Shown here: positions 1-11,600 of the stretch, piece by piece
Position numbering within the stretch: position 1 is the first letter of the stretch
How the letters are laid out: each line of letters opens with the position of its first letter
Assembly (NCBI RefSeq): GCF_028389875.1
Contig: NC_084687.1
Span: forward strand, 1,700,611 to 1,764,610
Reading direction: 5' to 3'
DNA from: Rhea pennata
Taxonomy: Eukaryota > Chordata > Aves > Rheiformes > Rheidae
Length of the DNA stretch: 64,000 nucleotides
Position numbers and translations under genes: made by a program
Notes under the pieces: generated by a model
Databases searched by the model: none
What the model was told of the DNA's origin: nothing
What the model saw: only the letters and a program-made list of their open reading frames with translations

Positions 1-1045
1 TGTTTTCCCGGCTTTTCCCCATCCTGCCCCAGTGCCCTAACTCCGACATGGGGCTCTTCAACCCACTGTGCTCCTCCCAGTGCTGCTGAACCTGCTGGAG
101 CCGGGTGGCAAACGGGTTGCGTAAATCAGGAGGAACCCCCCGAGGTCCACGTCGCACCGGGCGACGGGCTGGTGATGCCACCAGGCGTGCCCCGAGGCCG
201 GTGCGTGGCACAGGGCGGGTGGGGGGGGTGGATTTCAATGCTGGGGTTATCCCGGTGAAGGAGACGGGCCTGGGAGCTTCCTCCTGCGTTACATCGAGCG
301 CGTGGGCACGGCGCCGCCCCGAAATTGCACTAACTCGTCCCTTCGCTGTCCCCGGCGGTGCCCCGCTGAGCGCTGGGAGCCTTCCAAGGGGCTGGAGCTG
401 GGACGCGCGAGCGCCTCACTCTCCTTCACCCTCTAGCTACTGCTGCCTGGTGGCTCGAACCTTACAGTTTTAGCTTTTTTCTATTAAAAACAAACAACCT
501 TTTTTTAATTAAATAAACAATGAAATGGACAAAAATTCCTGTTTTAGATGATCTGTGTAATTGACTGGGTTTTGTGTTTCTTAACTGCATGGTATTCCTT
601 CCGAGGGGTTTTATAGCACTTTTTAAATTTCTCTTTAAGATTTCTGGTCCAGATTTCTACTGCTCTCGCCTGTCTGTCTTTGCTTTTATCCTTGCCTTCT
701 CGAAGTTTGTAAACTCGCTCCTTTTTTTTACCTGATGTCGACAAACCCAACCCCACAGATCTGACGTTGTACATAGCTGCGGGAACAATCATAGGGAGCA
801 AACACCATCTGGACTCTTTCCCCGATTAGTTGTTTTTACTTAAATGCAATTAAAAATAAAAAGAAAAATAAAGTATCAAAGAAAAGCCCGGAAAAAGGCT
901 TGAGGATGTTATTAAAGACAGCAACAAATCCAGCCCTGCACCAAGTCAGCTCCTGCTGCCCACGCTGCCCGCACCAAACGGCATGTCTCTTCTCGGTCGT
1001 CTGTCTAACACCATTGGATTCAATAAAGTTATCTCCTGTGCCTCC
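1..1045 (+). other. Probable 3' UTR of an upstream plus-strand gene
   Basis: The first kilobase has no convincing long coding frame but carries three plus-strand polyadenylation hexamers (AATAAA at 512-517, 867-872 and 1022-1027) in an AT-rich 470-880 stretch quite unlike the GC-rich DNA around it. An acceptor-like CTCCTCCCAG at about 71-80 is followed by an open frame that stops at TAA 121-123, so a short terminal coding exon is possible. Mammalian gene order places KDM5B upstream of SYT2 on the same strand, so this could be the end of KDM5B, but the visible residues do not match the KDM5B C-terminus that I know. The assignment is inference only; the 3' UTR character is moderately supported. 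Confidence 0.4.
1022..1027 (+). terminator. Polyadenylation signal AATAAA
   Basis: Canonical hexamer followed by a GU/U-rich segment (TGTGCCTCCTGG, then TCCTGTGTCC) suitable as a downstream element. It is the strongest candidate for the end of the upstream transcript, with cleavage expected about 15-25 nt downstream. Confidence 0.5.
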
Positions 1046-2756
1046 TGGCTGCTCGTCCTGTGTCCGGGAGCCCCGGGAGGAGGGTGTAGGACAGCCGCCG
1101 CTGCTGTTTTGCCATGGGAAAGACTGCGTTTACCCCTACCTTAGATGGTTGCCCTCCTGTAAAAACGGGGAGGGCTTTGCGAAACCGCTCCTGGTTTGAA
1201 AGCTGGGCTGTTTTGCAAGATGCTGAGAGCGGTTTCGTGAGTTAGGGACCTCTCTGCATCGCCCCACTGTCAAATTTGGGGTGGTGGTTGCAAAAATACT
1301 CTGGGTTTGAAATGCTTGCAGTTTTGCCAGATGCTGAGAGTAGTGGCATGGCCATGGTCCCCCTGTCCTGGGGCAGGAGGGAGGTAGATCTGGGCTGGAG
1401 TGTGCATGGGGAAGCGGGGGGGTCGGGATGGGTGGGGATCCCGGATGGGTCCCTGTCGCCTCCTCGCTGCATCCGTTCCCCCCCCCCCCCCCCCCGCAGC
1501 TCTTTGTCTTGCACTGCTGGTGCCAGCTCTGCTCCCTAGGGAAGGGTATGCAGGCGTGACTGGGAGACTCTCCCAGCACAGGGACGTCCCCACGTCAGGT
1601 GGGGGAAAGCGGTGGAATGGTGCCGCCAGCCCCGCTAAGACCAATGCTGCTCCTCGCCCCGTGAGGCAAGAAATCCCAAGCCAAAGCTGCAACCTAGTGG
1701 AGGCTCTAAAGCTGGTTTTCCACTTCAGAGAGCAGTACTAGAATGGGGACAGATGCTCTAGGAGCTGCTAATTAATCGCAGGATGATTATGAGTTTGTAA
1801 CATGCTGCAGCAGTGAATGCAAGGCCAGGAGAGGGCACTTCCCATCGGCACAGTGTTCACTGCGTCTCCTGCCTGCCAGACGGGATCTAAACAGTGCAAA
1901 AGCTGGAAAGCGAGGCTCCCTCCTTGCTGGAGAGCCTCTCCGTATGTGCCCAGAAGGATGGGAGCAGCAGCATCCTCACCTGGGCACTGCTCTGGAAGTG
2001 GAGGAAATGGGGATGGGAGCAGTGGCTCCAGGGAAACATTTCCTTCCCCAGGACTTGGTGGGTGTTTGCAGCACAAGAGTTTGCAAGAGTGCAAGGCTCC
2101 CCCAAATGCACAACATTCGTGGGCTGGCCCACCTGCTCTGCCTCCTCCACGGTCCCCCCAGAGGGACACAATTTGTCCCCAGGTCCCTTTCTTGGGACAG
2201 GCATCCAAGGCTGCACCGGTCCTGGGGTTCACACACAGTTTGGGGGACCTGATGCATTGCTCTCCGGGTGCGGGGAGACAAGCAGCTACAAATGGCGATC
2301 CAGAGTCTCCTGAATCTCAGCCCAGGGGCTGTTCCCAAAGTCACGCTGGGTTTGGGGGAGCCAGAGCCCCTCAAACACTGAATGCACCATGCATGGCTGT
2401 TGCAAGCTGGAGAGCAGGCAGCGGAGTGGCAGAGAGGGGGCCTGAGCTGGGTGCTGAACCCTAAAGGTGGTGGCTCCACAGCGATCTCCAGCCCAACGAC
2501 TGTGGTGCAGAGCCAGCGAGCCAGAGGACCTGGTCCTCAGGCCCTGAGGGATGCAGAGGGACCATGTGGGGAGGATGCTAATGCTTTGGTTTCAGCAGGA
2601 CACCCCATGTGAGGTCCTTTCCCTTCCTTTGGTGACCAGCGGGAGCCTGTGGGCATCGCTGCAGTGCCCATGCCCCAGCCTGGCCCAGAGCCCGTGGCCC
2701 AGAGGGGATCCAGGGCAAGGGGACCTCTGGTAGAGGCTGGACATGTGTTCAGCGCC

Positions 2757-2955
2757 ATGTGTGTGCACAGCAGCACCCAAGGAGGACAGCACCCATCATG
2801 CACAGCAGCACCCATGGGCTACAGTAATATGTGTGTGCACAGCAGCACCCATGGGATACAGCACCGTGTACATGACAGCACCCATGGGGTACCGCACTGT
2901 GTGTACAACATCACCCATGGGATACAGCACCCAGCACACACAGCAGCACCCATCC
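2757..2955. repeat. Degenerate minisatellite, about 33-38 bp unit
   Basis: About five imperfect units share the core CAGCACCCATGGG followed by TACAG/TACCG and a GTGTGTAC-like spacer. Unit lengths vary from about 32 to 38 bp. The repeat creates ATG-rich open frames on both strands that should not be read as genes. Confidence 0.75.
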
Positions 2956-4929
2956 AGCAGCTCCTCCCAGGGTGACCCACAGCCTCGTATCAGCAGCAGC
3001 TGCCTTCTTACGGAAACGCCACCCATTTGGGGCAGTGCAGGGGGAAGGCGTCCCAGCCGCGCTGCACCCAAGGGAGCACCCAGTGCTCAGACGGTGCTCA
3101 GGGGCCCACAGCAGCTTCAAATAAAGCTGCTCCCAGCCGGGGTGACACCCTGGGGCCCTCTCCCTGGTCCCCTGCTCTGGGCACCATCTCGTTTGGCAGT
3201 GAGGTGTGCAGCCCCCCCCCCAACCCGACCTCCCCTTCCCCACCCAAGCAAGGGGGCTGCTCTTTGCTCACTGCTGCCTTGAGCTGAAACAGCCTCAGCT
3301 AGTGCTGCAGGAGCACAAATGCTGACGAACCCGCGTTGTAATTTAGCCGTGCTTGCTCATTAAAGCCAGGGCTAAGTCTGCCTTGGCTCAGGGCCGTTGC
3401 GGGGGCGCAAGGAAATCAATCCTGTTATTAGAGGCTCTGGCTGGAGCAGCCTGTCACGTCTCGGCTCCTGTCTCAGCCGGCCGCCCTGGTGTGGCTCGGG
3501 CTCTCGCGGATGCTCGGCGGCCCCAGCTGCCTGGGGCCGAGCGGTCGTCGCCGTCAGGGCGGCTGTGCTGGCAGCCGGGAGCCGTTGTGGCACAGTCTGC
3601 CTGCATCCCAGGCTCCCGGTCGAGACGACTGCGTGACTCACTGGCGAGCCAGGAGCCCTGGCCCATTTTCTGTATAGACTTGGGTCTTGCAGCTCCCAGA
3701 AGCTCCCCCCGCACCTTCCCACAGTGGCAGGATACAACTCCAGCACACTGAGGGCTCACCTGTGCCCATCCCACTGCTCTGCCGTAACAGCTTGCCCCTT
3801 TCGTACCCCACAGCCCTACACCCAGCCATGGGGGTACACGGATCCTGACTGCCCCAGGTCTTCACGGCTACCCGGGAGGTTGGGCAGCTTGCAAAATAAA
3901 AAAGGGGCGTACTGTCCCCCTTCCTCTTCTATAGGCTCCCAACCTCGCCTGGGGCAAGATGTGTTCCCTCCACCTCCATTTGCCCATCATCCAGGACGAC
4001 GGATTTCTCCTTGCCTCTTGGAGAGAAACCTCAGATGCGCGGCTCCCATGGTGATGGCCAAGTGAAGACACTCGGCTTTTGCTCACCTCCCAAGGGTCTG
4101 CGCTCAGGGGCTCACCCCGTGCAGGTGGCTTTCCTCGGCCTGAACAGAAACCCTTCCTGGTCATGGCAGCATCTTTTACTGCTATTTTTAAGCCCCTGAG
4201 CTCATCAAATGTCAGGTTGTATGAGGCCCTGTATTGCTGCTCGGTCGGTTGGTGAAGAATTTGGGAAGAGAGTGCATCGCTAGTCTTCAAGTTGATTCAC
4301 CGATTCGAAGTGCCTGGCCTGATCGGGGCATGTAATGGAGAATGCAGATCAGAATTGCTACCACATCCCCATCCCGAAACTTGACAGGCCGTTGGTGTTC
4401 CTCCTTCTCTCTGCCAGAGCTGTCTGGCTCATCACTCAATTTTTATCAGCTTTTTACTGCTATTTTGACCCTCAGTTCCAAGCCAAGTTCCCGGAAGCTC
4501 TCTGGACTTGGGAATCTGTGGCACATCGTGGGTGAAGGTGCTGCAGCTTCCTACCCCACCACCTCCATCTCCTCTCCAGACCTGTGCTCCTGCACCACTC
4601 TGGCTGCCTCTCCCGGGGTATCCATAAAGATCCAGGGCTGTTGGGATCCATGTCCCTCCCGTAGCTGGGGGCAGAGGGGCTGTGGGGTGGGAGAGCGGTG
4701 GGCTGTTATGGTGAAGCTGCTAGAGGAGACCTCAGCTTGCCAGGGTCATATCCTGCCACCATAGGAAGGTACTGGGACAGGCTGGGAGGCAAATGGCACC
4801 AGGCCCAGCACAGGGAGCGCGGTGGGACCGCGGGCAGCATCTGCAGGAACAGGAGCTCCAAGCAGACCATGCTGGGCACCATCACATCCCTCCTGGATCC
4901 CCCACGGCCAGGAGTCAGGAGTGATCCAT

Positions 4930-5363
4930 TGCGAGGTGACTGGGATCGAGGGACCAGTGAGGGGGAGACTGATGTGGGGTGACAGAGATGAGGTGACTAG
5001 CAGGGGGGTGACCGATGGGGGGCTGACCAGGTTGGGGTGACTGGGGGTAAGGTGATCAGAGGGGAGGACCAGAGTGGGGTGACCAGTGTGAAAGGACTGG
5101 TGAGGGGTGAGTGGTGTGAGAAAACTGGTGAGGGGACTGCTGTGGGGTGACCACTGTGAGGGGATATGTAGGAGGGGATGGATGTGGGGTGACCGGTGTG
5201 AGGGGATGGTGTGAGGGGACGGTGTGAGGGGACTGATGTGAGGGGATGGATGTGAGGGGATGGATGTGAGGGGATGGTGTGAGGGGACTGATGTGAGGGG
5301 ATGGATGTGAGGGGATGGTGTGAGGGGACTGATGTGAGGGGACTGATGTGAGGGGATGGATGT
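4930..5363. repeat. G-rich minisatellite abutting the SYT2 CpG island
   Basis: The core at about 5198-5363 is a tandem array of 13-14 bp units (TGGATGTGAGGGGA, CTGATGTGAGGGGA, TGGTGTGAGGGGA). It is preceded from about 4930 by diverged copies of the GTGAC/GTGAGGGGACTG theme. All G-runs lie on the plus strand. On the minus strand the array reads as a Ser/Pro/His-rich repeat that inflates a spurious 600-codon frame. It ends within about 10 bp of the start of the CpG-dense promoter. Confidence 0.85.
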
Positions 5364-5479
5364 GGGGTGACCGGCGGGAGAGGACAGAGGGAGGCGACGG
5401 CCGCGCGGGAACCGCCGGCGGGTCAGGGGCGGGGGCTGCCCAGGGGGCGGGGCCGGCGCGGGGCGGGGCGGGGCGGCCC

Positions 5480-5660
5480 CTCGGCAGTGGGCGGGAGCAG
5501 CGCGGAGCCGCCGCACGCGCGCCCGGAGGGGCCGGGGCTGCCGCAGCGCGCGCGCCGCCCCCGCAGCCCCGCGCCCGCCTGTCCCGCACCGCACCGCACC
5601 GCACCGCACCGCGCCGCGCCGCGCCGCGCCGAGCACCGCCGTCCCGCTCCGCTGCGGCTG
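5480..5660 (+). other. SYT2: SYT2 non-coding exon 1 (5' end approximate)
   Basis: A GC-rich segment ends at CTGCGGCTG followed by GTAAGT (5661-5666), a perfect consensus donor on the plus strand. No ATG occurs from about 5365 to the donor, so the exon is an upstream-ATG-free leader. The next credible acceptor linked to a protein is at 33207-33208, where the exon with the SYT2 start codon begins. The transcription start cannot be placed from sequence; 5480 is a guess just after the GC boxes. A different first exon, tissue-specific or farther upstream, may also exist. Confidence 0.6.
5586..5630 (+). repeat. Pentanucleotide GCACC/GCGCC repeat in exon 1
   Basis: Nine consecutive 5-bp units: an initial block of GCACC followed by a block of GCGCC. 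The array ends 30 bp before the exon 1 donor, so it would be transcribed into the 5' leader, where it is predicted to be very GC-rich and structured. Confidence 0.85.
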
Positions 5661-5782
5661 GTAAGTTTGCGCCTCCCGCCCGCGGCGCCTGGACTCCTGG
5701 CGAAGTTTCGCCGCGGCGCCGGGGCGTTGCGGGACGGGTGACCTCGGTGCGGGCCGGGAGCGGAAGGTGCGGAGATGGGAGC

Positions 5783-5783
<1 letters not shown>

Positions 5784-5815
<32 letters not shown>
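5784..5815. repeat. (GT)n microsatellite
   Basis: About 16 uninterrupted GT dinucleotides located about 120 bp downstream of the exon 1 donor, inside the CpG island. This is alternating purine-pyrimidine sequence and is likely to vary in length. Confidence 0.95.
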
Positions 5816-5821
<6 letters not shown>

Positions 5822-8599
5822 CGGGGCACACGGCGGGACCGGCGGCAGCGGCTCCCCGCGCCTTGACCCGGTGTCGGGAGCAGGGCAGGACCGGGGAAGG
5901 GGCCGGGAAAGGGGGGGGGGGGGGGACGACAGCGGCAATGGGGGACGCCTGGGCCCCTCTCCTGGCCGGGCTGGGGTGCAGGGGGACACGGTGGTGGTGG
6001 TGGCGGCAGAGGGGACCTCTGGCTCCTCTGCCGGGGCTCTGCGGCAGGGCTGCTCCTGGGGTGCTCCCCCCCCCCCCACAACCAAAGCCAACTTGGTGCG
6101 GAAGCACCTCGGGCTGCTTTTGCCCGGTGGGATGGAGCTGGGGGGGGGGGCAGCGGGGGCCACCCCGGGGTGCGGGGCTGGCTGGCGAAGCAGAGCCGAG
6201 GCGCTGGGGGCGAAGGTGCCCTCTGGAAGCGGAGGTGCCCGCCGGCGATGCTCCCGCTCCGCGTGTGGGCGGTTGTGCGCCCGGTTGCGGGTGCCCCTGG
6301 ACGGGGTTTTTTCTGGGGGGTGGGGGGTGTGCATGGCTTGGCCCCCCGCCGCAGCTGCGCTGCCGACGCTCCCGGCCGCCCGCAGGCCTCGCCGGGCTCG
6401 TCCGTAGTGTCCTGGCCAGCAGCCAGCTCCGACGAGTCCGGACTAAATTCCCTACCGTGCTTTCGGCCGGCGACGGCGTTCTCCCACGCTTCTTGGGTTT
6501 GCGGGGTGGTGGTAAGGAGGTGGAAGCGATCCCTGACGGCATCCACAAATCCCCACGGGGCGGGGGGGGGGGGGGGGAAGAGGGAAAAGACAGTTTTGCA
6601 AGGTGATGGTGGTAGGGCCACCCGTCGCTTTGCAGCCCCCAGCCCCGCTCCGGCCTTGGGTGCCTCCGTGTCCTTCCGGCCGCCGGGGCTGTGGCAGCCG
6701 CAGGCCCTCTGCAGCAGGGGAAACTTCAGTCCTTGAGCGAAGGCGCTCCGTTTAATTTGCGCCGAGGTGCTGCTGCGGATATTTTATCCTCGTGCGCGGA
6801 AACGCGGCGACCGGCAGGAGTCGTCTCCCGCCTGCTGCATTGTCGCTCGCTAGCGCAGCGCCTCCGCCGCCCGCTGCCGAGGGGCTCCCGGCTGCGGGAG
6901 CTGCGACGGCCGGCCTCGGGGCGCCCGGCCCGCTGCCTTTCGGTGCCCTTTTCACCATGTGGGGGGTGGGGGTGGACCGTAGTGGGGGTCGAGTGCCGCT
7001 TGCCACGTTTTGCGGATCGGGAAAGCGCAGCCGAGGGGGAGAAGGCGACGCGGCCAAGGTCACTGAGCCCATCGGGGGCAGCGAGTGCCCGTCACCCGCG
7101 CTGCCCGACGAGCCCGCGATCCGGTAAAACACTTAACTCTCCGCTGCACCCTGCTGCCGAGTCCCTCTGAGGGCTCCTGGAGTGGTGCCCTGTCCGCTTT
7201 TTTGCAGACAGGGAAGCGCAGAAACAGGTCTGACCTTGCCCCGTCACCTGCAGAGCCAGAGCTTCTCCTGCCTGTGCAGGAAAACCGGGGACAGGCAGCT
7301 GCAATGTCCCGGAGCAGGATGGATGCTCAAAGGAAATTATCCGACCTTGCATCCACCGGCTTTTGGATTTTGCCTGGGGACGCTGAAGGACTTATCCTCT
7401 CGGGTGCAAAAAGCCTGCTGCTCCCTCGCTCGTCCCTGCGGCTGTGAGCCGGCCGCCCTCCGCTCAGCTCCCGCGGCAGCGCCCGCTTCCCTAAGCACTT
7501 TTTGATCGTTAGCCCTAATAACCGCGTTATCGCGTCGATTGGACGGGCTCTGGTGCCCGAGCTCATCTGGCTCTTCGCGCTTTCCTTCATGTATAATGGG
7601 ATTTTGATAATGTCGCCCGTCCCGAAATATCGGATGAACTCGGCGCAATTCCCCGTTTATTAATTCAACCTTAAATTAGGCAGCGGGAATCCGGGGCGCC
7701 GGCATAATCCGGCTCCCGCGGCCGAGCGACGGCGCAGTGGCCCCGTGCCCGCGCTGCCGCGTCCCTGCCGAGCTCTGGCGCCCGAATCCCTTTTGAGCTC
7801 GGAGGTTTGCCAGTGTCCCAGTGGGGAACTCAAACGCCGTTTAATCTGCTTCAGGGCCTGGAGGTGGGATCGCAATTTGTTGTTGTTGTTGTTTTGTTCA
7901 TTTTATGTTATTTTATCTTTTTTCCTCCCCCTCTGTTTTGCCGCTATGTGAGCAAAGGGCCAAGTGCCTGCAATTTGGCATCTGCGACGAGACCCTGCTT
8001 GGGAGGAGGGGGATCCTGGTGGCTTTAAGGCTTTCTTCAGATGATGCAGCCTGATGTTTTAATGTGTTTTAATTAAATGCATTGCTTTAGGCGTACCCTT
8101 CGTGGTGCTGCGCGGCAGCAGCAGGCGGGGGCTCTGGGCTGCTGCAGCCTTAGCAGATGTCAGAAAACCGAGGGCCAAGCGCGGTGCTCATGGGAGCTGC
8201 AGGAGGGTGGTGGAGGCACCTTTCCTCCTCCACCAAGTCTGGGCTTATCCAACCCAAGAGCCCATCTGGCACCTCCAGCCGCCGCGGGGATCCTGCCCCA
8301 ATGGGTGGCGTGCCGGAGGTGATGCCAACTTGAGCGCCATCGGGGCAGGGGACCCGCAGGGGCGGCAGCTCCCTGCTTGCGCTGCACCCACGGGCCTCAA
8401 TTGTAGGGTGCTGGGGAGGAAAAAAGGGTTTCGTTGCTGCGCGCAGATTTACGGACCTGCTGGGGCGAGATGGGAATGCCCCGGCTGTGCTCGCTCGTCT
8501 CCCCGGGGCCTTATGGGAATTTCTGCCGTGAATAAATCCCCGGGAGCGCTGAATTACTGCCAGAGCAGGGTGACGGCATGGACACAGACTTTCTCCGTG

Positions 8600-8630
8600 C
8601 CCCCCCCCCCCCCCCCAAAAAAAAAAAAAA
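8600..8630. repeat. C17-A14 homopolymer junction
   Basis: A run of C (8600-8616) passes directly into a run of A (8617-8630). It is simple sequence in SYT2 intron 1 and a likely site of sequencing or assembly uncertainty. Confidence 0.9.
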
Positions 8631-11600
8631 CCCGCATTGCTACGAGCAGCTGCTGCCTTGTGCCGCCACGAACTCTGCAGCGAGGCCGTGCCGGGCTCGT
8701 CCGTTCGCTCCCGCTGCTTGCGAGCCCGCTGCCCGCCGCGGCTCCCGGGCGCAGAGGGCCCCTCGGAGGGGCGAGTGGCTGCAAGCACCCGCGTCGGACG
8801 GCGCTTTGCCTGTGCTCGCAGCTTCCCAAGCGGCCGGTCTCTCTAGGTTTATTTGAGCAATTCCCGATTGCTTTGTCCCGACAGGAGCCTGGACTTTGGG
8901 GGTGCTGCAGCCACGTCAGCGGCCTGGAAATCGCCCCCCTGAAGCCGCTCGTGTTTGCAAGGGGAAGAGTGAAACCCATATTAATTTAGACCAAGAACAG
9001 CGCAGGGCAGGAGCTGCTTGGCGGCGTGTGTTCGCTCGCCGTCCTCCCTTCTAAAATCGATGCAGCTCGTCTTGCTTCTCTCCCGGATTAGCTTCTGGCT
9101 CTTCCCCAAGAGCTGCCTGGCTTTTTTTTTCCCTTTCTTTCTTTCTGTTTTTTTTTTTCCTTATTGATCAGGAGCCATTGCTCATGGCCACGGCTTGAAT
9201 TGGGGACCCAGAGGGGAGTGTGCAGAGTGGGCAAACTCCGCAACCTTGGGAGCGAGCGGACGGGGCACCCCGCATGCCGCTCCGCACAAGCGTGCCAGCC
9301 CCGGGTGACCACAGCAGCTCCAGCGGTGGCTTTGGGTGGTTTTAATAACTCGTCCTGTCCCCTTCTGCTGTCCTGTTTGGCTGGGCTCCGTTCTCCTACC
9401 GGCCGAGCAAGGCACGGCTACCGCGGCAGGACCGGTACGGAGGGATAAGCTGGCCGCTGCGGTCCAGCAAATTTGCAATTTGCGGCTTTGCAAGCAGAGC
9501 ACGGTGCAGCCGGCACCGCTGAGAGCCGGCGGGACCCGCGCGGCCCCAAAAGCTCCCGACTCTGCCCGCCCTGCCCTCGTCTTGGCCGGCCGAGAGGGAT
9601 GCTCTTCTGCGACCTCTCCCGTGCTCGCTCTCCGTCGTCCCGGCGGACGGTTGCATCCCCACGGCTGGGGAGATCTCGCCCTTTGCCAACCTGCCGCTGC
9701 CTGCAGCTGTCGTGATATCTTTTCCTGCTTTGGGTGGCGAGGCCGGCGGGGACGGAGGAAAGCCCTCACGGCACGGCATGGCTGATGCCCAGCTGAGGTG
9801 AGCGAGGATGGAGGGGGGAAGCGAAAGCGCTTGCTGGCCCGTTTGCTGATTGCACCGAAATGCCGCTTGGCTCAGTGGGGAGCGTCTGCTGCAGCGCGTT
9901 CGCCCGCTCCCGCAGGAGCGCTTGCACCAGCCCTGGGTTAATCTTTCCAGCCTCCTTCCCTCATTGCTTCCTGCTCCGTGTGCTCATGTGAGTCAGGGAA
10001 GCACTGGTGGTGGGAACAAGGGAGGTTTGGGCTTCCCTGCCTCCTCCTCCTCCTTGGAAGGAGGGAGACTGGGAAGAGGTGTGGGAAAGATAGGCTTTGG
10101 AAGAGACCTGGGGAGAACAAGCAGCACCCATGGGTGCAAAGCAAGGCTTTGAGCCAGCAAGTGCCTTGGGACCCAGCAGTTGGTCCCCTCTCCCCAGCAA
10201 TCTGCTGGACCGTGTGGAGATCCCTTGCTTTTACTTACATCTTCCCTGTTTTACCTCGTTACTGTCCTGATTTTACTGAGTCAAAGGCACAGAAAATCTG
10301 CAGGGACAGGCTCTCAATAGCTTCCGGGCTGTCTGGTTGGAACCCGCTGACGTCGCTGGGTGCCAGCCGCAGTCCCCATACGCAGAAACATCACTGCGTG
10401 TGTCCCCACAGGGTGCCCGAGCAGAGCTGTGCTGCTGGGTGGAAAAGGCAGAGGCTGAACAAGGAGACCCAGATGTGCAGAAGGCTCAGGCAGCATGATG
10501 AGGAGCATAAAAGCCTGGAGAGCAGCTGTCTGCCGGCTCTGGTGGGCTCCCGAATAACTGAGCAGGTTGTGTTGGCAGCCAGAGAGATGCAGGGCTAGCC
10601 TGAAGTTGCTGCAGAGGATGAAATCACCCTTTCTCAGAGGTGGCATCTCTGCTCACATCCTTGGCTGCCTTGTGGCCTCTCCCTGGACCATTTTTCATAA
10701 TATCTTGCCCAGAGGCGTGAACCACCTTCATTTTCCTTGCATGCTGTGATATGACCTTCCTTCCAAGGTGGAAGCTCTTCAAAGAAGAGCTGAGGATTTG
10801 CCTCCACGTGGAGCAGCGGATGGCTGTCCAACCAAGGCCCTATGCCTGATCTGCTGTTGGTCAAAAGCGATGCCTGTTTCAGTGAAGTTTTGATATTGCA
10901 ACGACTGTGTACCAAAGGTTCCCATCCTGTCGGGAGCCGTCACACAGGTGAACCTGAATGTTTGTCCCGGCATCTGTCCGCTTAGCAGGTGGTGCTCCGT
11001 GGCTGATGGCCTTTCTTTAAGGATGCTGAGCAGAAAGGTTTTTTATGGGTGCAAAAAGACCGTCCTGGGGAAATGCTTGTGACTTCCAAACCTGTCGTGG
11101 TTTCCACAGGAAATCGCAGGAGGCATGGTAGGGCGAGCTTGATGTCCCCTCCATGCCTGTTTCTGCCCTGTTTTGTGGCAGAAGCTGGGATCCTTTCCCC
11201 GTTTCATGCTGGTGCCTGACTTTGCCAAGGTCCTGGAGCAGAGGCCAAGGGCAGAGCTGGTACTGTGTGCTGAGTCCCTCCGATACATTGACCTTTAGCT
11301 GTTCAAACCATCTAAGTAGAACTGATGGGAGCTGCTGTAGCGCAAGGTGGTGCGTTAAGGAAGCAATAGCCACTTGTTTTGACTTGAGAACAGCATAAAT
11401 CATTAATCTGGTACCCAAATGATGGATTAAGGCTACCTTTAAGACCATATCTTACTCTTGCTTCCCATTTTTCCTCTAAATAATGTAGCCGTTGTGACGC
11501 AGAAGCAGGGCCTTTGTAAAAGGAAGGCAACCAGCCTTCAGCACATCCAGTCCTTAAATTACTTCTATGCAGTCTTCCCCATGAGCCGAGGACCCGTTCC

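Larger units (their letters stand above)
1046..5369. other. Intergenic region upstream of SYT2
   Basis: No exon is recognised here. The interval holds an 18-nt C run at 1478-1495, a degenerate minisatellite at about 2757-2955, a second minisatellite running into the CpG island, and otherwise unremarkable GC-rich sequence. Many overlapping open frames exist on both strands, but they follow GC bias and repeats and show no recognisable domain. Confidence 0.6.
5370..7120 (+). promoter_or_regulatory. SYT2: CpG island promoter of SYT2
   Basis: CpG density rises sharply at about 5370 and is highest from 5390 to 5760. GC-box/Sp1-type motifs (GGGGCGGGGC) are clustered at 5452-5480, where four or more closely spaced G-runs also make a G-quadruplex plausible. 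No TATA box is seen, as is usual for such promoters. The island contains a non-coding exon with a consensus donor at 5661. CpG-rich patches recur at 8640-8830 and 9480-9720 within intron 1. The link to SYT2 rests on strand, position and the known SYT2 structure of one untranslated exon plus eight coding exons. Confidence 0.75.

Noticed and set aside
544-801. Lys-rich 85-codon minus frame
   Set aside because: It lies in the AT-rich probable 3' UTR of the upstream gene, antisense to the poly(A) signals. No family is recognised.
4746-6548. 600-codon minus-strand open frame (and overlapping frames of 521 and 303 codons)
   Set aside because: It spans the minisatellite, the CpG island and the exon 1 region. 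Its residues are low-complexity Pro/Arg/Ser/His repeats that follow the DNA repeats. Long frames are expected in such GC-rich DNA.
8102-8989. 295-codon plus frame in SYT2 intron 1
   Set aside because: It crosses the C17-A14 homopolymer junction, has no recognisable domain, and overlaps equally long frames on minus; typical of GC-rich intron sequence.
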